Origin: Codonopsis lanceolata
Lineage: Eukaryota; Streptophyta; Magnoliopsida; Asterales; Campanulaceae
Assembly (NCBI GenBank): GCA_013146195.2
Contig: CM028383.1
Span: 17,755,642-17,819,641 of the forward strand
Length of the DNA stretch: 64,000 nucleotides
Direction: 5' to 3'
The position numbers and the translations under genes were made by a program. The notes beneath the pieces were generated by a model, which saw only the letters and a program-made list of their open reading frames with translations, ran no database searches and was not told where the DNA came from. Shown one piece after another: positions 47,807 through 60,600 of this stretch (position 1 is its first letter; each line of letters opens with the position of its first letter).

Positions 47807-49703
47807 GTCTTTCTCGATCTTTGTACCTTTCTCTCTCATCTCTTCATTTATACTCCCTACCCCTTCACACTCCCTACTGTCACCTCACTTTGAATCCCCC
47901 TAAACCCATCATTTTTCATAGACGAAGAGACGAAGTCGTAACCACTGGAGACTGGACTAGAGAATGGATATCGAGTTATCGTCTGGGGATCTAAGGTTAG
48001 AGGAAGGCACGGCGATTCGATGGAAGGCGGAGTTCGCGGCGGCAGAGAGATGGATTTGGGCAGTGGAGGGTTGAAGATGAGGGTCATCTACTCGTCTAGA
48101 AGATTGTGGTGGTCTACTCGTCTGGACGAGAGGGGGAAGGAACAACGATGAAAGAGTGAAAGTTTGGCAGAAGCGTGAGCGTGAGAGAGAGTGAGAGTGA
48201 GTATTTTTTATTTTTGAAAATTAAGATACTAAACTAACCCTAAGTGTAAGTAGTCTAAGTCCCTAACTCTAACTAGATAGAAAATGGAAAGGGCCGCTTT
48301 CTTGGGTTGGGCTGCTTCAATGTCTTTAGTTTTTACTTTTTAAAACTTTTAAGTACAGGCTGCCCGCCCCGCAAACGCCTGCAGCCCGTGCGGGTAATGC
48401 CCGAAAAGCCCACATCCAAATGGGTATCTAATACATCAGCCCAACCCGCCCATAATGGGTGGTGGGGCGGGCATGCCTGCGGGCTTTTGCCCTATTTGAC
48501 AGCTCTACCCACCTCCCGAACCACCGATTCCAAGAAGCACCACCCAAAATCATCAAACTCCAACCTCAAACCCATTTGCGATTCAACGAGAAAGATGTAG
48601 AAAATACGGCATCACATGTGGTACAATGCAGAAAATTTGGGCATCGCAAGTGGTACGATGTAGAAAATTAGGCGTCGCAAGCGATACGATACATAAAATT
48701 AGACGTCGCAAGCGGTATGATGCAGAAATTTGGGCATTGTAAGTTCCTAACTAATGAAAAGGGACTCGTAAGTTGCAACGACACCCACAATTTAGGCATT
48801 GTTAGGTGCTCTTCTTCTTTAAAATTGTAATTCCTATGGAAAGTACTCTCATCGTTAACATTGGTGTCGTTGTTCATATCCTCCTTCCGCGTCGTTTTGT
48901 ATTCGTTGATTTCTTTTGCTGATTCTAGTACATGGTTTTTGTTTATCAATTTCTTAAACAAGGGTAACCCACTCAATATAAGAAAATATCTAGTACTTAA
49001 TGTTATATTCTGTCTGGTTTAGGAATCATGTAAGATGTGCTCTATTGAACATTGTTATCAAGTATTTTTCTGGCTGAAGAATCAGAAGAATTATTGTGAA
49101 TAATTATTGTGCGTGAATGACATATACAATATGAGGATCATGCTACGTGCAAGAAGTAGAAGAGGATTGGAGGATGAGGGACATTTTAGAAAGAAAATAA
49201 TGAAAAGGGACTTATGTGGTTGAATAAAGAAATAGGGTAGTGGAGCGGTTACAATTTCCAAAAAGAGTACCAACCCACAATTATTCCAATTTTCTTTTGT
49301 AAATTTGCAACTCCAACATTTATTAGTAGATTTATTCTATCTTCGTTACCAGCCTTTTTTTATAATTATTAATGAATGGGCTAATGATGATGAAAACTTT
49401 TTTCATATTTAATGAGCTATTAAACATATCATCATTTGCATTTTGCTCATGAGTCGTTGGTGATATTGCCCAAGCACAACTCAATTCGCCGGATCCTCAA
49501 GTGCAAGGTGTCTTATATCCTAGGAGATAGATGTTGGCAAAACCTTTAAACACTTACAGAGAGGGGACAAATCTATTGAGCACAACGGAAGACTTGCGAA
49601 CAAATTAACATAATATGACAAGATCAATTGTAAAGAAAAGAGAGAGACTGGGGCCAATGAACCGTCGAAATTTTATTAGAGTCAACCTTGAAAACGTTCT
49701 AGG
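47807..49703. other. Intergenic with small repeats
   Basis: Near 48350-48511 is GC-rich sequence ending ATTTGACAGCTCTA, a hAT right-end word without a visible partner. At 48596-48745 a unit of about 43 bases (GATGTAGAAAATTAGGCGTCGCAAG type) repeats three or four times. No gene is recognised. Confidence 0.45.
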
Positions 49704-49708
49704 GATAC

Positions 49709-50275
49709 TGTAATACCCCAATCCCACATCGGGTAGATGTGAGACTTGTGTGTGATGTATAAGTTAGTCATGCGCTATTACTGAGCACCAACATCATCCA
49801 TGGACTTTTGGGTTGGCTTGTGGTGGGCCTGATGACCTAAGGTGCTGCGTGCTCAGTGGGCTAGTATGGGCTACACGTAGCAGACCGAGCTCTTGGGCTC
49901 AGGTTTTTACAAATGGTATCAGAGCGGGTCCCGACCGAAAATGTGGAAACAAAGTGCTGTGTGGGCCAAAGTGCTACACCGCAGAAGGTGGGAGCCACCT
50001 CTTGAATCGCGCATCACCCGAGATACAATTTGGCCTTGACGAGGGCGTCAAGGATTTAAGTGGGGAAGATTGTAATACCCCAATCCCACATCGGGTAGAT
50101 ATGGGACTTGTGTGTGATTTACAAGGTAATCATGCGCTACTACTGGACACCAACATCATTTATGGACTTTTGGGTCGACTTGTGGTGGACCTGATGACCC
50201 AAGGTACTGCGTGTTCAGTGGGCCCGTCTGTGGGCTATACGTAGCAGACCGGGCTTTCGGGCTCGGGGCGTTACA
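49709..50275 (+). mobile_element. TRIM (terminal-repeat retrotransposon in miniature), structurally complete
   Basis: Two direct LTRs (49709-49911 and 50071-50275, about 204 bases) begin TGTAATACCCCAATCCCACA and end TTACA. After the left LTR comes TGGTATCAGAGC (49914-49925), the initiator tRNA-Met primer site. Before the right LTR is the purine tract AGTGGGGAAGAT (50059-50070). Flanking five bases are GATAC and TATAC (4 of 5). The internal part is only about 160 bases and codes for nothing; a long open frame across it (49813-50244) is incidental. TRIMs move using proteins from other retrotransposons. Confidence 0.93.
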
Positions 50276-50463
50276 TATACAATACTAGGATAATATATCT
50301 AGCATGCAACTGGTTAGAGATGACATCACCTAACTTGGGATGTCACCATTTAACCCAATACTAGGATAATTAGGGTTCATCATCCATTCGATTCAATGAT
50401 GCTTCCAAACCAAACTTTAAAATTCTAGGTGTGAACTACATACTAAACAAGGAATATACTTAG

Positions 50464-50703
50464 GCCTCGTTTGGTGCAGCGTTTTGAAAACGCAGCGTTT
50501 TCAAAATGCAGTTTTATTTCTGTAAACATGTTTGAAAAATTATTTCAAAACACTATTTTTCATAAACAAAGTAGTTGTAAACGTAACATATTTTTAAAAT
50601 GCTACAAATTCTAGCGTTTTAAAACGCTGCATTGAAACACTTTTAAAGAGAAAACGCTGCGTTTTTTACCAGCGTTTTGACCAAAACGCTCCACCAAACA
50701 AGC
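50464..50703. mobile_element. hAT-like MITE, family copy 1
   Basis: Ends GCCTCGTTTGGTGCAGCG and, inverted, GCTTGTTTGGTGGAGCG. The interior is a series of AAAACGCTGC/GCAGCGTTTT complementary words able to fold. A second copy lies at about 57269-57503. Confidence 0.75.
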
Positions 50704-52190
50704 ACTTATTCTCCAAAATATTATGATTCATCATGCTAATTGCGGTGGTGCAATTTTCATGGATTCATTAGTGTTGTAACACAAAATTGAGTTTGAACCT
50801 TTGTGTAGTTCCTAGTTCGCCTTTAGGCTCAATGAATAGGCTAAGAGGAGGGGGGGGGGTGAGTAGCCTATCCTACCCACTTCAAAATTCTTTTGAATTT
50901 CTTCAAGTGGTTTGCATTCCAAGGGTAAAAATGGTAAATAAAAAGAATAGTAAGCACAACGGAAGACTAATCATGGAATGCGTACTTATAAGAGATCTAG
51001 TGAGGTTTAAGTTCAACAAGTTTATGAGAAGGCTACTGATATATAAAGTTCATTAAGTTTTAAAGGAAAGCAAGATTTTGTAGGAAAGTTGAAAGTTGCT
51101 AATGTTTAAATTTACAAGGCTTGTTATGAAAGTTGCTGACATTGAATACCAAGGAAAGAATTGAGTAGATATTACTCCCTCCGTTTCGAGTAAAGAGTCA
51201 ATTATTTCAATAAATTATTTGGTATTATATTTCTTTATACTAGTAAATAATATCTAGCATACCCATAAATATAATAATGAAATATTATTTCCTTTATTTA
51301 TACTTCGTTGCTATTACTAACAAATTAATACTCTCTCCGTCTCAAAATTATTGGGATGTTTGAGGTAGCACGCTGATTCAGAAAAAAAAAATTGATTTGA
51401 CTATTAATATTGGTTTGATATGTAGTTTCCTTTAAATCTCATATGTACATATCAAATAACTAAGGTCAATAACTTATACATTGCAATAGTAGAATCATTA
51501 TAAAAGGCCGCATGGGCTAGCCCTTTTCGCATTAGGTGGCTCCGCCATTGAGTTAATAAGGAGGAATAATTGCATGTCGGTTTCATTTGGTAAAATTGTA
51601 CTTACTCTGTTATCGGATATTTTTTTAAAAAAATTGTAAAAGTGCTTTTTCATTAATTTTTTCTTAAAATACCCGTACTCACCTGCTACTTTGTTTGCCT
51701 TCTTCTAGTTTCATTTTACCTCTCTCTCTCTCTCTCTCTCCTTATTCTTTCTCTCCTCTTCTCCCTCCTATTTGTCTCCCTCCTCTTCCTCTAGGATTTG
51801 CTGTCGTTTCAGAAGCTGCTAAAAGAAAAAATGGATCGAATGAACAAAGCCTGATGGAAGTAGAATTTTAAATTTTGAGTTTTGAGGAAACCCATATGAT
51901 TAAACTCATCCAAGAAAGTCACAATTCCAGGTATATTACCGTAATATGTTGAGGGTTCCAAAAGCCTTAGGAACAAAATGGAGATTAAGGGTATTAGTTG
52001 TTAGTTTTGAAACTAATGTCCTAGTATAAATCAAAAAATTGAGGAAGAATTTGTCGGCATGGCATAACTTTTGATTCCAAATGAACCATGTGACCCACAA
52101 TATGTCAAATCGAAGCTCTCGACGAGATCTACAAAGCAAACTGGGTTTACCGCAATTATATCTTTGTTTTAAGGCTAAAAATTGTTGTTT
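50704..52190. other. Intergenic with Stowaway remnants
   Basis: TACTCCCTCCGTTTCGAG near 51175 and TACTCTCTCCGTCTC near 51333 are Stowaway-type ends; the second shares TTAATATTGGTTT..TGTAGTTTCCTT with the MITE at 33403. A (TC)n run is at 51721-51741. No gene is seen. Confidence 0.5.
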
Positions 52191-52219
52191 AAGCACTGTT
52201 TTGTGCTTCGGAAATTTTT

Positions 52220-52950
52220 TTTGATGCTCAATTTTTGCATTTCGATGCCCAGATTTGAGCTGAGATTTTTACATTTCGATGCCCAAATTTTGACTGATTT
52301 CAATTGTGCATTGCGATGCCCAATGTTTTCATTCTAATGCCCAAATTTAGACAGTGGCATTTGAATTTCGATGCCCAAATTTTGATAGATTTCAATTGTG
52401 CATTGTGATACCCAATGTTTTCATTCTGACGCCCAAATTTGGGCAGTGACTTTTTGAATTCCGATGCCCAAAATTTTGATAGATTTCAATTGTGTATTGT
52501 GATGCCCAATGTTTTCATTTTGATGCCCAAATTTGGGCAGTGTCTTTTGAATTTCTATGCCCAAACTTTGATCGATTTCAATTGTGCATTGCAATGCCCA
52601 ATGTTTTCATTCCGATGCCCAATGTTTTCATTTCGATGCCCAAATTTGAGTAGTGGTTTTTTGAATTTCGATGCCTAAAATTGTGACAGATTTCAATTGT
52701 GTATTACGATGTCCAATGTTTTCATTTCGATGCCTAAATTTGGGGAGTAGTTTATGAATTTCGATGCCCAAAATTTTAACAGATTTCAAGTGTGTATTGT
52801 GATGCCCAATGTTTTCATTCTGCTGCCCAAATTTAGGGAGTGGCTTTTGAATTTCGATGACCAAAATTTTGACAGATTTCAAGTGTACATTGCGATGCCC
52901 TATGTTTTCATTCTGATGCCCAAATTTGGGCAGTGGCTTTGTGCGCGTAT
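52220..52950. repeat. Minisatellite, about eight units of about 92-105 bases
   Basis: Each unit contains TTTGAATTTCGATGCCCAAA, GACAGATTTCAATTGTG, GATGCCCAATGTTTTCATT and GATGCCCAAATTTGGGCAGTG with small variations. The repeats create open frames on both strands without coding support. Confidence 0.9.
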
Positions 52951-53189
52951 TTGTTGTTCATTAAGGGTATTTTCGTTATTTTATCACCAACAGTACTTTA
53001 ACGGTTGAAAACAAATATATGGAACTTTTCCAGTGATAATATCATCACAGGAGACTGACTTGGTTATCACCCTAAGAAGAAACTAAGGAATGAGACTAGT
53101 TGAAGTACTGAAATATGTATTTATAGAAGGGTTGGTCTTTTTTTAAGTTTCTAACCGCTCCGCTCTGGTGTAATTTTTTTGTAACCGAA

Positions 53190-53305
53190 AAAAAAAACTT
53201 CTAGTATCGCGATGCGCAAAATCTTGCATTGCGATGTATGAAAGTGTCTTATTTTGTACAATGCGATGCACAAAATCTTGCATCGCGATGCATAAAGTGA
53301 CTTTT
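53190..53305. repeat. GCATCGCGATGC palindromic words
   Basis: AAAATCTTGCATTGCGATG and AAAATCTTGCATCGCGATG repeat about 80 bases apart, next to the 52.2-kb minisatellite. Confidence 0.6.
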
Positions 53306-53473
53306 TCGGTTAAAAAAACTAGGGAGTGAAGCAGTTAAATATATATTTGATATGGGAGCAAGTCAAATTAATATTAAGATATAGTTTATTGATTTTAGTT
53401 ATTTATAATTATATTATAATTTTCGAAATTTTAATGTACATGATAATATTTTTAGGAAAAAATACTTATTTTA

Positions 53474-53809
53474 CCAACGTACTATATGGTAGTGACACAA
53501 TTGACCACGTACTTTGCATAAGACAAATTTAACAAATGTACTAAAGTTTGAAACAAAATGTATGAAATGAACAAACAATTTATACAAAATGTGACAAAAT
53601 TCATTAAGTTGCGGTCGAACTTCTTTAGCAACTCACTGACGTGACTATCCATGCAAGCAGCCACGACGTATCCACATCATCACTCCTTCACGGCTTGCAA
53701 ATGACCGTTACGTAATTGGTGTCATTTGCTTTTAAAATTGAGTATATTTTGTTAAATTAATCTTATACAAAGTACATGGTCAATTGTGTCGCCCCCAATT
53801 AGTACGTTG
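53474..53809. mobile_element. Inverted-repeat MITE
   Basis: About 60 bases at each end are inverted copies (CAACGTACTA, GACACAATTGACCA, GTACTTTG, AATTTAACAAA). No clear target duplication was found. A class cannot be assigned, but the long TIR resembles the MULEs. Confidence 0.7.
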
Positions 53810-56800
53810 ATTAAAAAAACAATTTTATCATATTTTTATATTTAGAGGTAGATTTAGGTAATTTAATGATGTTTTAAAATCCCACTAGGTTACTATATAA
53901 ATTAGACTAGTTTTTAGAAGGTTTTAATTTCTTTGTGAATCAACGAAATTGATGTCTAAATTGTGGTAGGTGTTAAACCTCAACAGGAATTGGATGTATA
54001 GATCGTGGTAGGTTTGTGAATATCAACATGATTTAAAAGATTATTGTTGGTAGTCGTGCGCGATCTCATCAGTTTTGATATTTATCGGTTACTTTTAGTT
54101 ACTTCCGCTGCATCAACATCACATGACAAAACACATATTTAGCCAAAAACACAGTAATAAGTACAAACAAATCCATTATTAGCAATCCACAAATGATCTT
54201 ATGAATTAATAGAATATTAGGAGTCAATAGAATAATATTGATTCAAGCACAGGAACCACAAGAAATGTATACATTTGAATAACAAAGAAGAAGTGAATAG
54301 GTTTTTGTGTGAAAACTAAACATATGTGTCGAGCTTTTGATTGCAAAACTGGTCGAACAGTGTCTTGAAAAACTATAGAACTGCTGCAAACATGTCTACA
54401 AGCATATGTAGAGAAATATATACGAGCATTTCAATATCGAGACAAAGATATAAACAAAGGCATCTCCTAAACTACAACTTCTATCACCGATGCTATAGCG
54501 ATTTTTGGGTCACGAACAGTCACAGTTATAAACACATAAAACAAAGCACGTGGTACCTGCACTTTGTTACATATTTGGTGTTTCAATATATGAGCAAAAC
54601 CTCCCTTGTATCTTACTTGACAAAATAATAATAATAGCAATAATAATAAATCATTATTTTTGATGCATGGACACACAACAGGAGGCAGCAAACTGCTAAC
54701 CAGCAGAATTTACAATTTATCAACAATTGGCACAACTCCAAGAAACTCATGTCATATTTACCTTCAATGAAAGAAGCAGGACCATAATGTTCATTAGAAC
54801 ACTAAAGCCAGGTTACTAATGAGGCCTATATTTAAACCTAGACATGTCAATTTTAGTTTTTAGCTTATATAAACCTGTTTATGATCAATGAAATATACAT
54901 TGAATTTTTCCCTAAAACTACATGGTATTAGAGCTTTAGGTTTTGCTTCATTCGAATATTTTCTTACACTCATCCGAATATTTTATTAATCTTATCCTTA
55001 TCCTTACACTCATCCGAATATTTAATTAATCATTAAATTACCTAGTTTAAATCAAGAGTTACTAATACCTTAGTTTGTTTTACTTAGACTTGTATCAAGT
55101 CTATCCTATATGTTCAAAATCATTTAGCCGATGGATACCCACTTTGTTTACACAACAGATGCCTCCTAGATTTTGTGTTAAGCAGCCTTCTTAAAGTAAT
55201 ATATCTTATCTTCTTGAACTTAGTTATCAGCGGTTAGTAGCTACTGATACCACAGTGTTAGTGCCTACTTATCATTTAAATTTCCTATCTGCTGAAACAC
55301 TGTACACTATTGGAATATTGTTCTAAAAATATTTAAGACTTTAATTAAGTCTTCAAACTTTTGTTAAAAGATTCCAAACAGTATCATATTTATCACTTGG
55401 CATTCACGTGCAAATATTTAAATATTATCTGGCCATCATATTTCAAACATAAAACTATTCATATGAAGATTTTTATATGTTTCTTAAATATTCTAATGTA
55501 TTTTATGTCTACTAACGAACCACGCTATTTATTATCTTATACTAAGAGATATCATCTAAAATCCTCTACAAGATCTTTGTGCATTAAAGGAATGATTTCA
55601 TCACCATTCTTCAAAGATCATCCATCCTCTTTCAAACGGCTATTATCCAAGATCTTTATAAATAAGCTTTGAAGCAAGGATTGAAGGAGAGTGGAAAATA
55701 TAGAGAACAAATGATAGAGTGGTTTAAGCTATCATTCTTTGCTTACATGATATTATCTTTTGATTTGCTTCAACCCAAGACTGGACACTCAACATATCCT
55801 TTTGATATGAATATCGTAAGTGAGAACATTACTTTTGTGATGTCAAAGAATAAAAACAAGAAACTCTTGTGGACCAATGATTTCATAGATTCTATATGAA
55901 AATGGCTTAGTAGGGATCCTACAAGATAAAGGGTAGAGCTGCAACAAGTTCTGTTTACAGAATCAAGAGTACTCACTATTGGAGTTCATGGCATCACAAA
56001 TGAAATCACCATATTAAAAAAAGGAAAAAAAAAAAATAGACCTGAACCACTAACCTTGCAACCTAATGAATCACCGACATAATCAAGAGTACTCTATGTT
56101 TTTTTTAGGATTTGTGTGTGTCTCTCTTTTGTCTAGACTTTTAAACTGGGCCTATCAATTAACCCCACATGTTTGACTTACGTTTCTCTCTTCTTGTTCC
56201 TTTCCTACTTCTACACGTGTGAGCATAAAACCAACTCATCATGACTATTGTATCTTTTTCATGGATAAAATCCTCATCCCTCAATAGCTTTTGTCAATAC
56301 ACACGTGTTTTGAGATGTGTATTGTAATAGAGATTACAATCCAACAACAGTTAGAATCATTCTTCAACTCTAAATTCTCAAAACCATTCAAACTTATCAT
56401 TCAAAAGACTACTTTTAATCAAATTCTCAAATGATACAGTTTATGTTCTAGAGAAAAACACACTATTGAACCCAATATTGAGCTTTAATTAAATCCAAGA
56501 ATTCAAAACCAACATGAATTTGACCACTGCAACTCAGATATCAAAAGAAAGAAAGATGCATGAATTTAAACCTGAATCCATTGATGATCATTAAGAGAAA
56601 AAGAAACTATAAATGAAGATTGCCAATAGAGATGGAGAAGAAAATAACTATACCACCCAGTATATGAACATAAATTAGGAACCAAAAGAAACTATGTTAA
56701 AAACTGCTACAACAGATTAATAGATTATGGCAGTGGGTGGGGGGGGGAGAGAGAGAGAATGCAACAAAATAGCAATAAAAAGAACATTAAGAGGGGCTTT

Positions 56801-57268
56801 CAAGGCTTTCAATCCACCAAATTTTGATCACTTTTTTCTCAACGGTTGCTATAGCTCACTCATTTTGACATAATAATTCCTAAATTCAAGATGCTTTCAA
56901 CTTCATTCAAAACTTTCAACTATAAACCTAAAACTCAATTACTCACCCACAATCACATTTATCTTGAAATAGTCCACAATTAATCGCACAAATCTCTCGT
57001 TCACAAAATCCTAGAAATGTATGAAATTGAGATTTGAAATTACATAAAATCGTTGTATGAAGAGCAATCTCCGTGCCTATTGTGCTTTGTGAAAAGAAAG
57101 AGAATGGAGGAGAATACCGGTAGGAGAGAGAGAAAATCGATAAAGGTTGCACGCCACCAGAAAGAGGAGAGAGTACACGGGAAGATGAGTTACTGTTCAA
57201 GGAAAATCACTTATTTATCTAATTTTAGAGATAGAGGGCTCTTGTTGTGGCTGCTAATTGTGGAGGCA
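53810..57268. other. Intergenic with a copia LTR remnant
   Basis: TGGTATTAGAGC at 54923-54934 is a one-base variant of the tRNA-Met primer site, preceded by an LTR-like end (...AAACTACA) and a possible TATA box GCTTATATAAACC near 54864. No gag or pol is recognisable downstream. Frames at 55361-55976 show no domains. Confidence 0.45.
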
Positions 57269-57503
57269 ATGGGTTTGGGTTTTTTAAAACGCAGCTTTTT
57301 TAAAACGATTTTCAAAGTTTTTTACCAAAACGCTATTTTTCATAAATAAAGTAGTTGTAAATGTATCATATTTTTAAAACGCTACAAATTGGAGCGTTTT
57401 AAAACGCTCTACATTTTTAAAACGCTGCATTGAAACACTTTTAAAGAAAAAACACTGTATTTTTTTACCAGCGTTTTGACAAAAAACGCTCCACCAAACA
57501 AGC
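57269..57503. mobile_element. hAT-like MITE, family copy 2, next to a gene start
   Basis: Same family as 50464-50703 (shared CTATTTTTCATAAA, AAGTAGTTGTAAA, GCTGCATTGAAACAC and CGCTCCACCAAACAAGC). It ends 116 bases before the ATG at 57620, so it probably lies in the promoter or 5' UTR. Confidence 0.75.
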
Positions 57504-57619
57504 AGTTAGCGATTATAATTGGTCCTGCTGTGGACGCCTTTTTTTTCTTTTCAAAATTCAAATTCAGAAAAAACCTATTTTAAAATTCCCCTCCTCTACT
57601 TTCCAAACCATTGCCCGCC

Positions 57620-60600
57620 ATGTCCGCCCCTTCTCTGCCGGATCCCCCCACCACAACCACCACCACAACCACCGCCGCCACCACCACTCGTCTCTTTTCA
57701 AACCCACTTCCATCCCGAAGAGACCCCCCTAGACCTCTACCCCAACCCCTCCTCCCCTCCCACAACCCCAATTCCTTGCAACGACAAAACCACCCCCACC
57801 ACCACCAACTCCTTTACGCAAACCAAACTAACCCAAGACTCCACCCACAACAGCAACAACCAAACAGACCTCAAATTCATCAAGACCAGGGTCTCCTCTA
57901 CCCTCTCGCCTCTTCTGGCCGTGGCTTCCTCCCTAGACCCATCCCTCATCATAACCACAATCATCATCATCATAGTCCGGCCGATCAATCCGTCGCAATT
58001 CCGAATTCTTCAGCTCGCAGCAACCCCACGCCTTACCTTTACCAGGTTCGACCTTACGGGTTTCCCCATTCGGATCCTTCGAATCAGGCAATGCACTTAG
58101 TTCGGCCCCCCACCACTCACTTACAGCAATCCCTTCTTGGTTCTACTGGCGGCACAGTGCCTAATATTGTTAGGGGGGTCCCTGTTTCCACCAACCCCAA
58201 GGTTTGAATTTTTCTGCTTTTCCCTATTCTGTTGTTTCCATTTGTATTGTCCTTTTTTCTAACACGATTCATATTTGTAATACATGGTAAGGTTGTTCTG
58301 GCCTACTTTTTAGTGGATTGCATTGCAGCGCTAGTGGGGAAGTTATAGAAATGGAGTGATTTTTGCTGAGATATTAATTACTTCGGTGTGACACTATTTA
58401 TGTGGCTCGCAGATCTGTTTGATTCTGCAATTTTTCATCCAATGTTAGAAATTTCAGATGTACTTGAATCAATAGATTTACAAGATCGTTCTTCGTTTTT
58501 GGTTTTGGTTTAGTTACCAACTTGTCTTAAAGCTTAAGGTGTTAGATAGACCTGCCTAACAATGTGTATCAAGCTTTAACACTCTCCTACAGGCTACACA
58601 TTCACATGAGAATTGAGATGTATCACTAGGTGCATCACCACTCAAACAAAGTGTCAATTAGCGCAATAACAGTAGTGGAGAAATCAAATGCATGCGAGAC
58701 AACTCGAATCCTACCTGGCTGAAAGGTAGCTCCTACACACTTGTTAAGTTACCAAATTCTTTTAAAAGTAAAATCGAAGCTCCTAGATAGTGGGCCAAAC
58801 TATGTCTATCAAGCTTTACCATGTTCATGTTCAGCCATAGTTACGTGAAAAGTTATGTCTTGCATAAACAATTCTGAATGCTGATGAGCTGTAAGCTAAC
58901 ACGTGATGGCATAACTAATGACTTCACTTTTCTAAGTCTCCTAATCCCCGTGTAGAGTTGTCAACTATGGTGCTCTGTGAGTTTGTCCCTAATTCCTGGA
59001 CTAATCTTTCGTTATTTGCTTTCACAAATTTGCAAAACTGCCTATATTTGCTAATTCCCTGCTCAATCCGTATAATATGTCCATGATAGATAATTCTTTA
59101 TTTGTATTTGAGAGAACATGGAAGGGGGACGACGCAAAGGCAGAAGGTGAAGCAAAGCTTCTAACAGCAGCAGTGGAGGGGGTATTGTGATTTTTCTTAG
59201 GACAAAGCTAAAAGAAGGGTTACCCCATGTGCAGACTGCAGTCAGCAGCTCACCACTATTTAGCCTCTTGAAAGAACTCTACCCCCACCCCCCCTTTTTT
59301 ACCTTATCTAACCAATTGACCAACACTATGTTATTAACTCTAAAACCTTCGAATTTCATTAAAAGTTGTGATGAACATATATTTAAATATATTAGTACTC
59401 GATAAAGCTTGAAATCAGACAGCTCTGGCTATTTGTGATTTAGTGCTGTTGTAGGATCAGGTAAGAATGCATATCTTATGTGCAGAAAGCGAATAAGAGT
59501 CTTCCTCCTGGTGGATTGCAGAAAACCCTCACGCTAGATGGGCTTTTTAAATGGCAACATTATTCATTAGGCTGAATTATTCTTGACACCTAAATGCTAC
59601 CAGATTTATATCAACATTATTCATTAAGTTGTTTTTTATTTCCTTTTAGATAAAAGAAGAATTTTATTAGATCAAGCGAAGAGTATACAATAACAGCAAA
59701 CAAGCCACCGATGGAAAAAGGAGGAAGCTAGAAACTAATGGTGAACCGCCCTCCAATCTCTCGAAAGATCAGAAATGGACACTCCTCGAAAAGTGCCTAA
59801 ACAAGTTCAGGACATCATAGATTGACAATAATGCCACTAAAAGGGGAACTTCTAGGCAGATGTTCTCTGTAAGTTCTATGATCAAGTTTATCCAACAATG
59901 TCCAAAAGTACAAAATTGGCATAAACATAAGTTGGCAAAACACACAAATGGGCCACCCAACTTTACCCCTTTTTGCAATTCGGCCACCGAAAGTTTGAAA
60001 TATCTATTTTGGCCACCCAACTTTAGTCTAGTTGCAAGCGAGCCCATTTTTTGGATGGCTGTTAGATTTAGCCGTTAAGTCATGTTAAATATCTATTTTA
60101 CCCCTGTAAATATCAATAGAGGAACAATTATATTTAAAAAGGGGTCAAAATGTAAATAATAGAACCTGGGTATGTTACAGATCTGTTCATCTTCATCTCT
60201 CTCTCTTTCTCTCTCACACACACACACAGATCTGTTCCTCCATCTCTGCCCTCTCGCTTTCTCTCTCTCAAATCCCACCCTCCTTCTCCTGAAGCTTCAC
60301 CACATCGCCCCACGGCGGTGGACCTCTCTCACCATGTCTGCCAAATCCCAACAATCCACAGCCGGTCCCTTCACCTTCTCCGGCCCATCAACATCTCCCA
60401 GCCGCGATCTTCATTGCCCCTATTTCAATTTCACATCCAGCCCCAGACCTGCTCGCCGGCGAGTATTCTTCTGTCGCGGCCATCTATCAGCCGCCGTCTC
60501 TCTCTCTCACACACACACAGATCTGTTCCTCCATCTCTGCCCTCTCGCTTTCTCTCTCTCAAATCCCACCCTCCTTCTCCAGCGAAGCTTCACCCGTCAC

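Noticed and set aside
48350..48511. Complete hAT element at 48.4 kb
   Set aside because: Only the right-end word TTTGACAGCTCTA is present; no partner end or target duplication was found.
49813..50244. 143-codon frame across the TRIM
   Set aside because: It spans LTR, primer site and second LTR; TRIMs are non-coding and no domain is seen.
52220..52950. CRISPR-like array
   Set aside because: Units are contiguous imperfect repeats without unique spacers, in plant DNA.
52439..53008. Repetitive frames on both strands in the minisatellite
   Set aside because: The repeat unit lacks stops in several frames; no start context, splice sites or protein family.
57519..58100. 193-codon frame overlapping exon 1 of the 57.6-kb gene
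   Set aside because: A different frame of the same C-rich DNA; only the 57620 frame joins in phase to the exons at 62480 and 62635.
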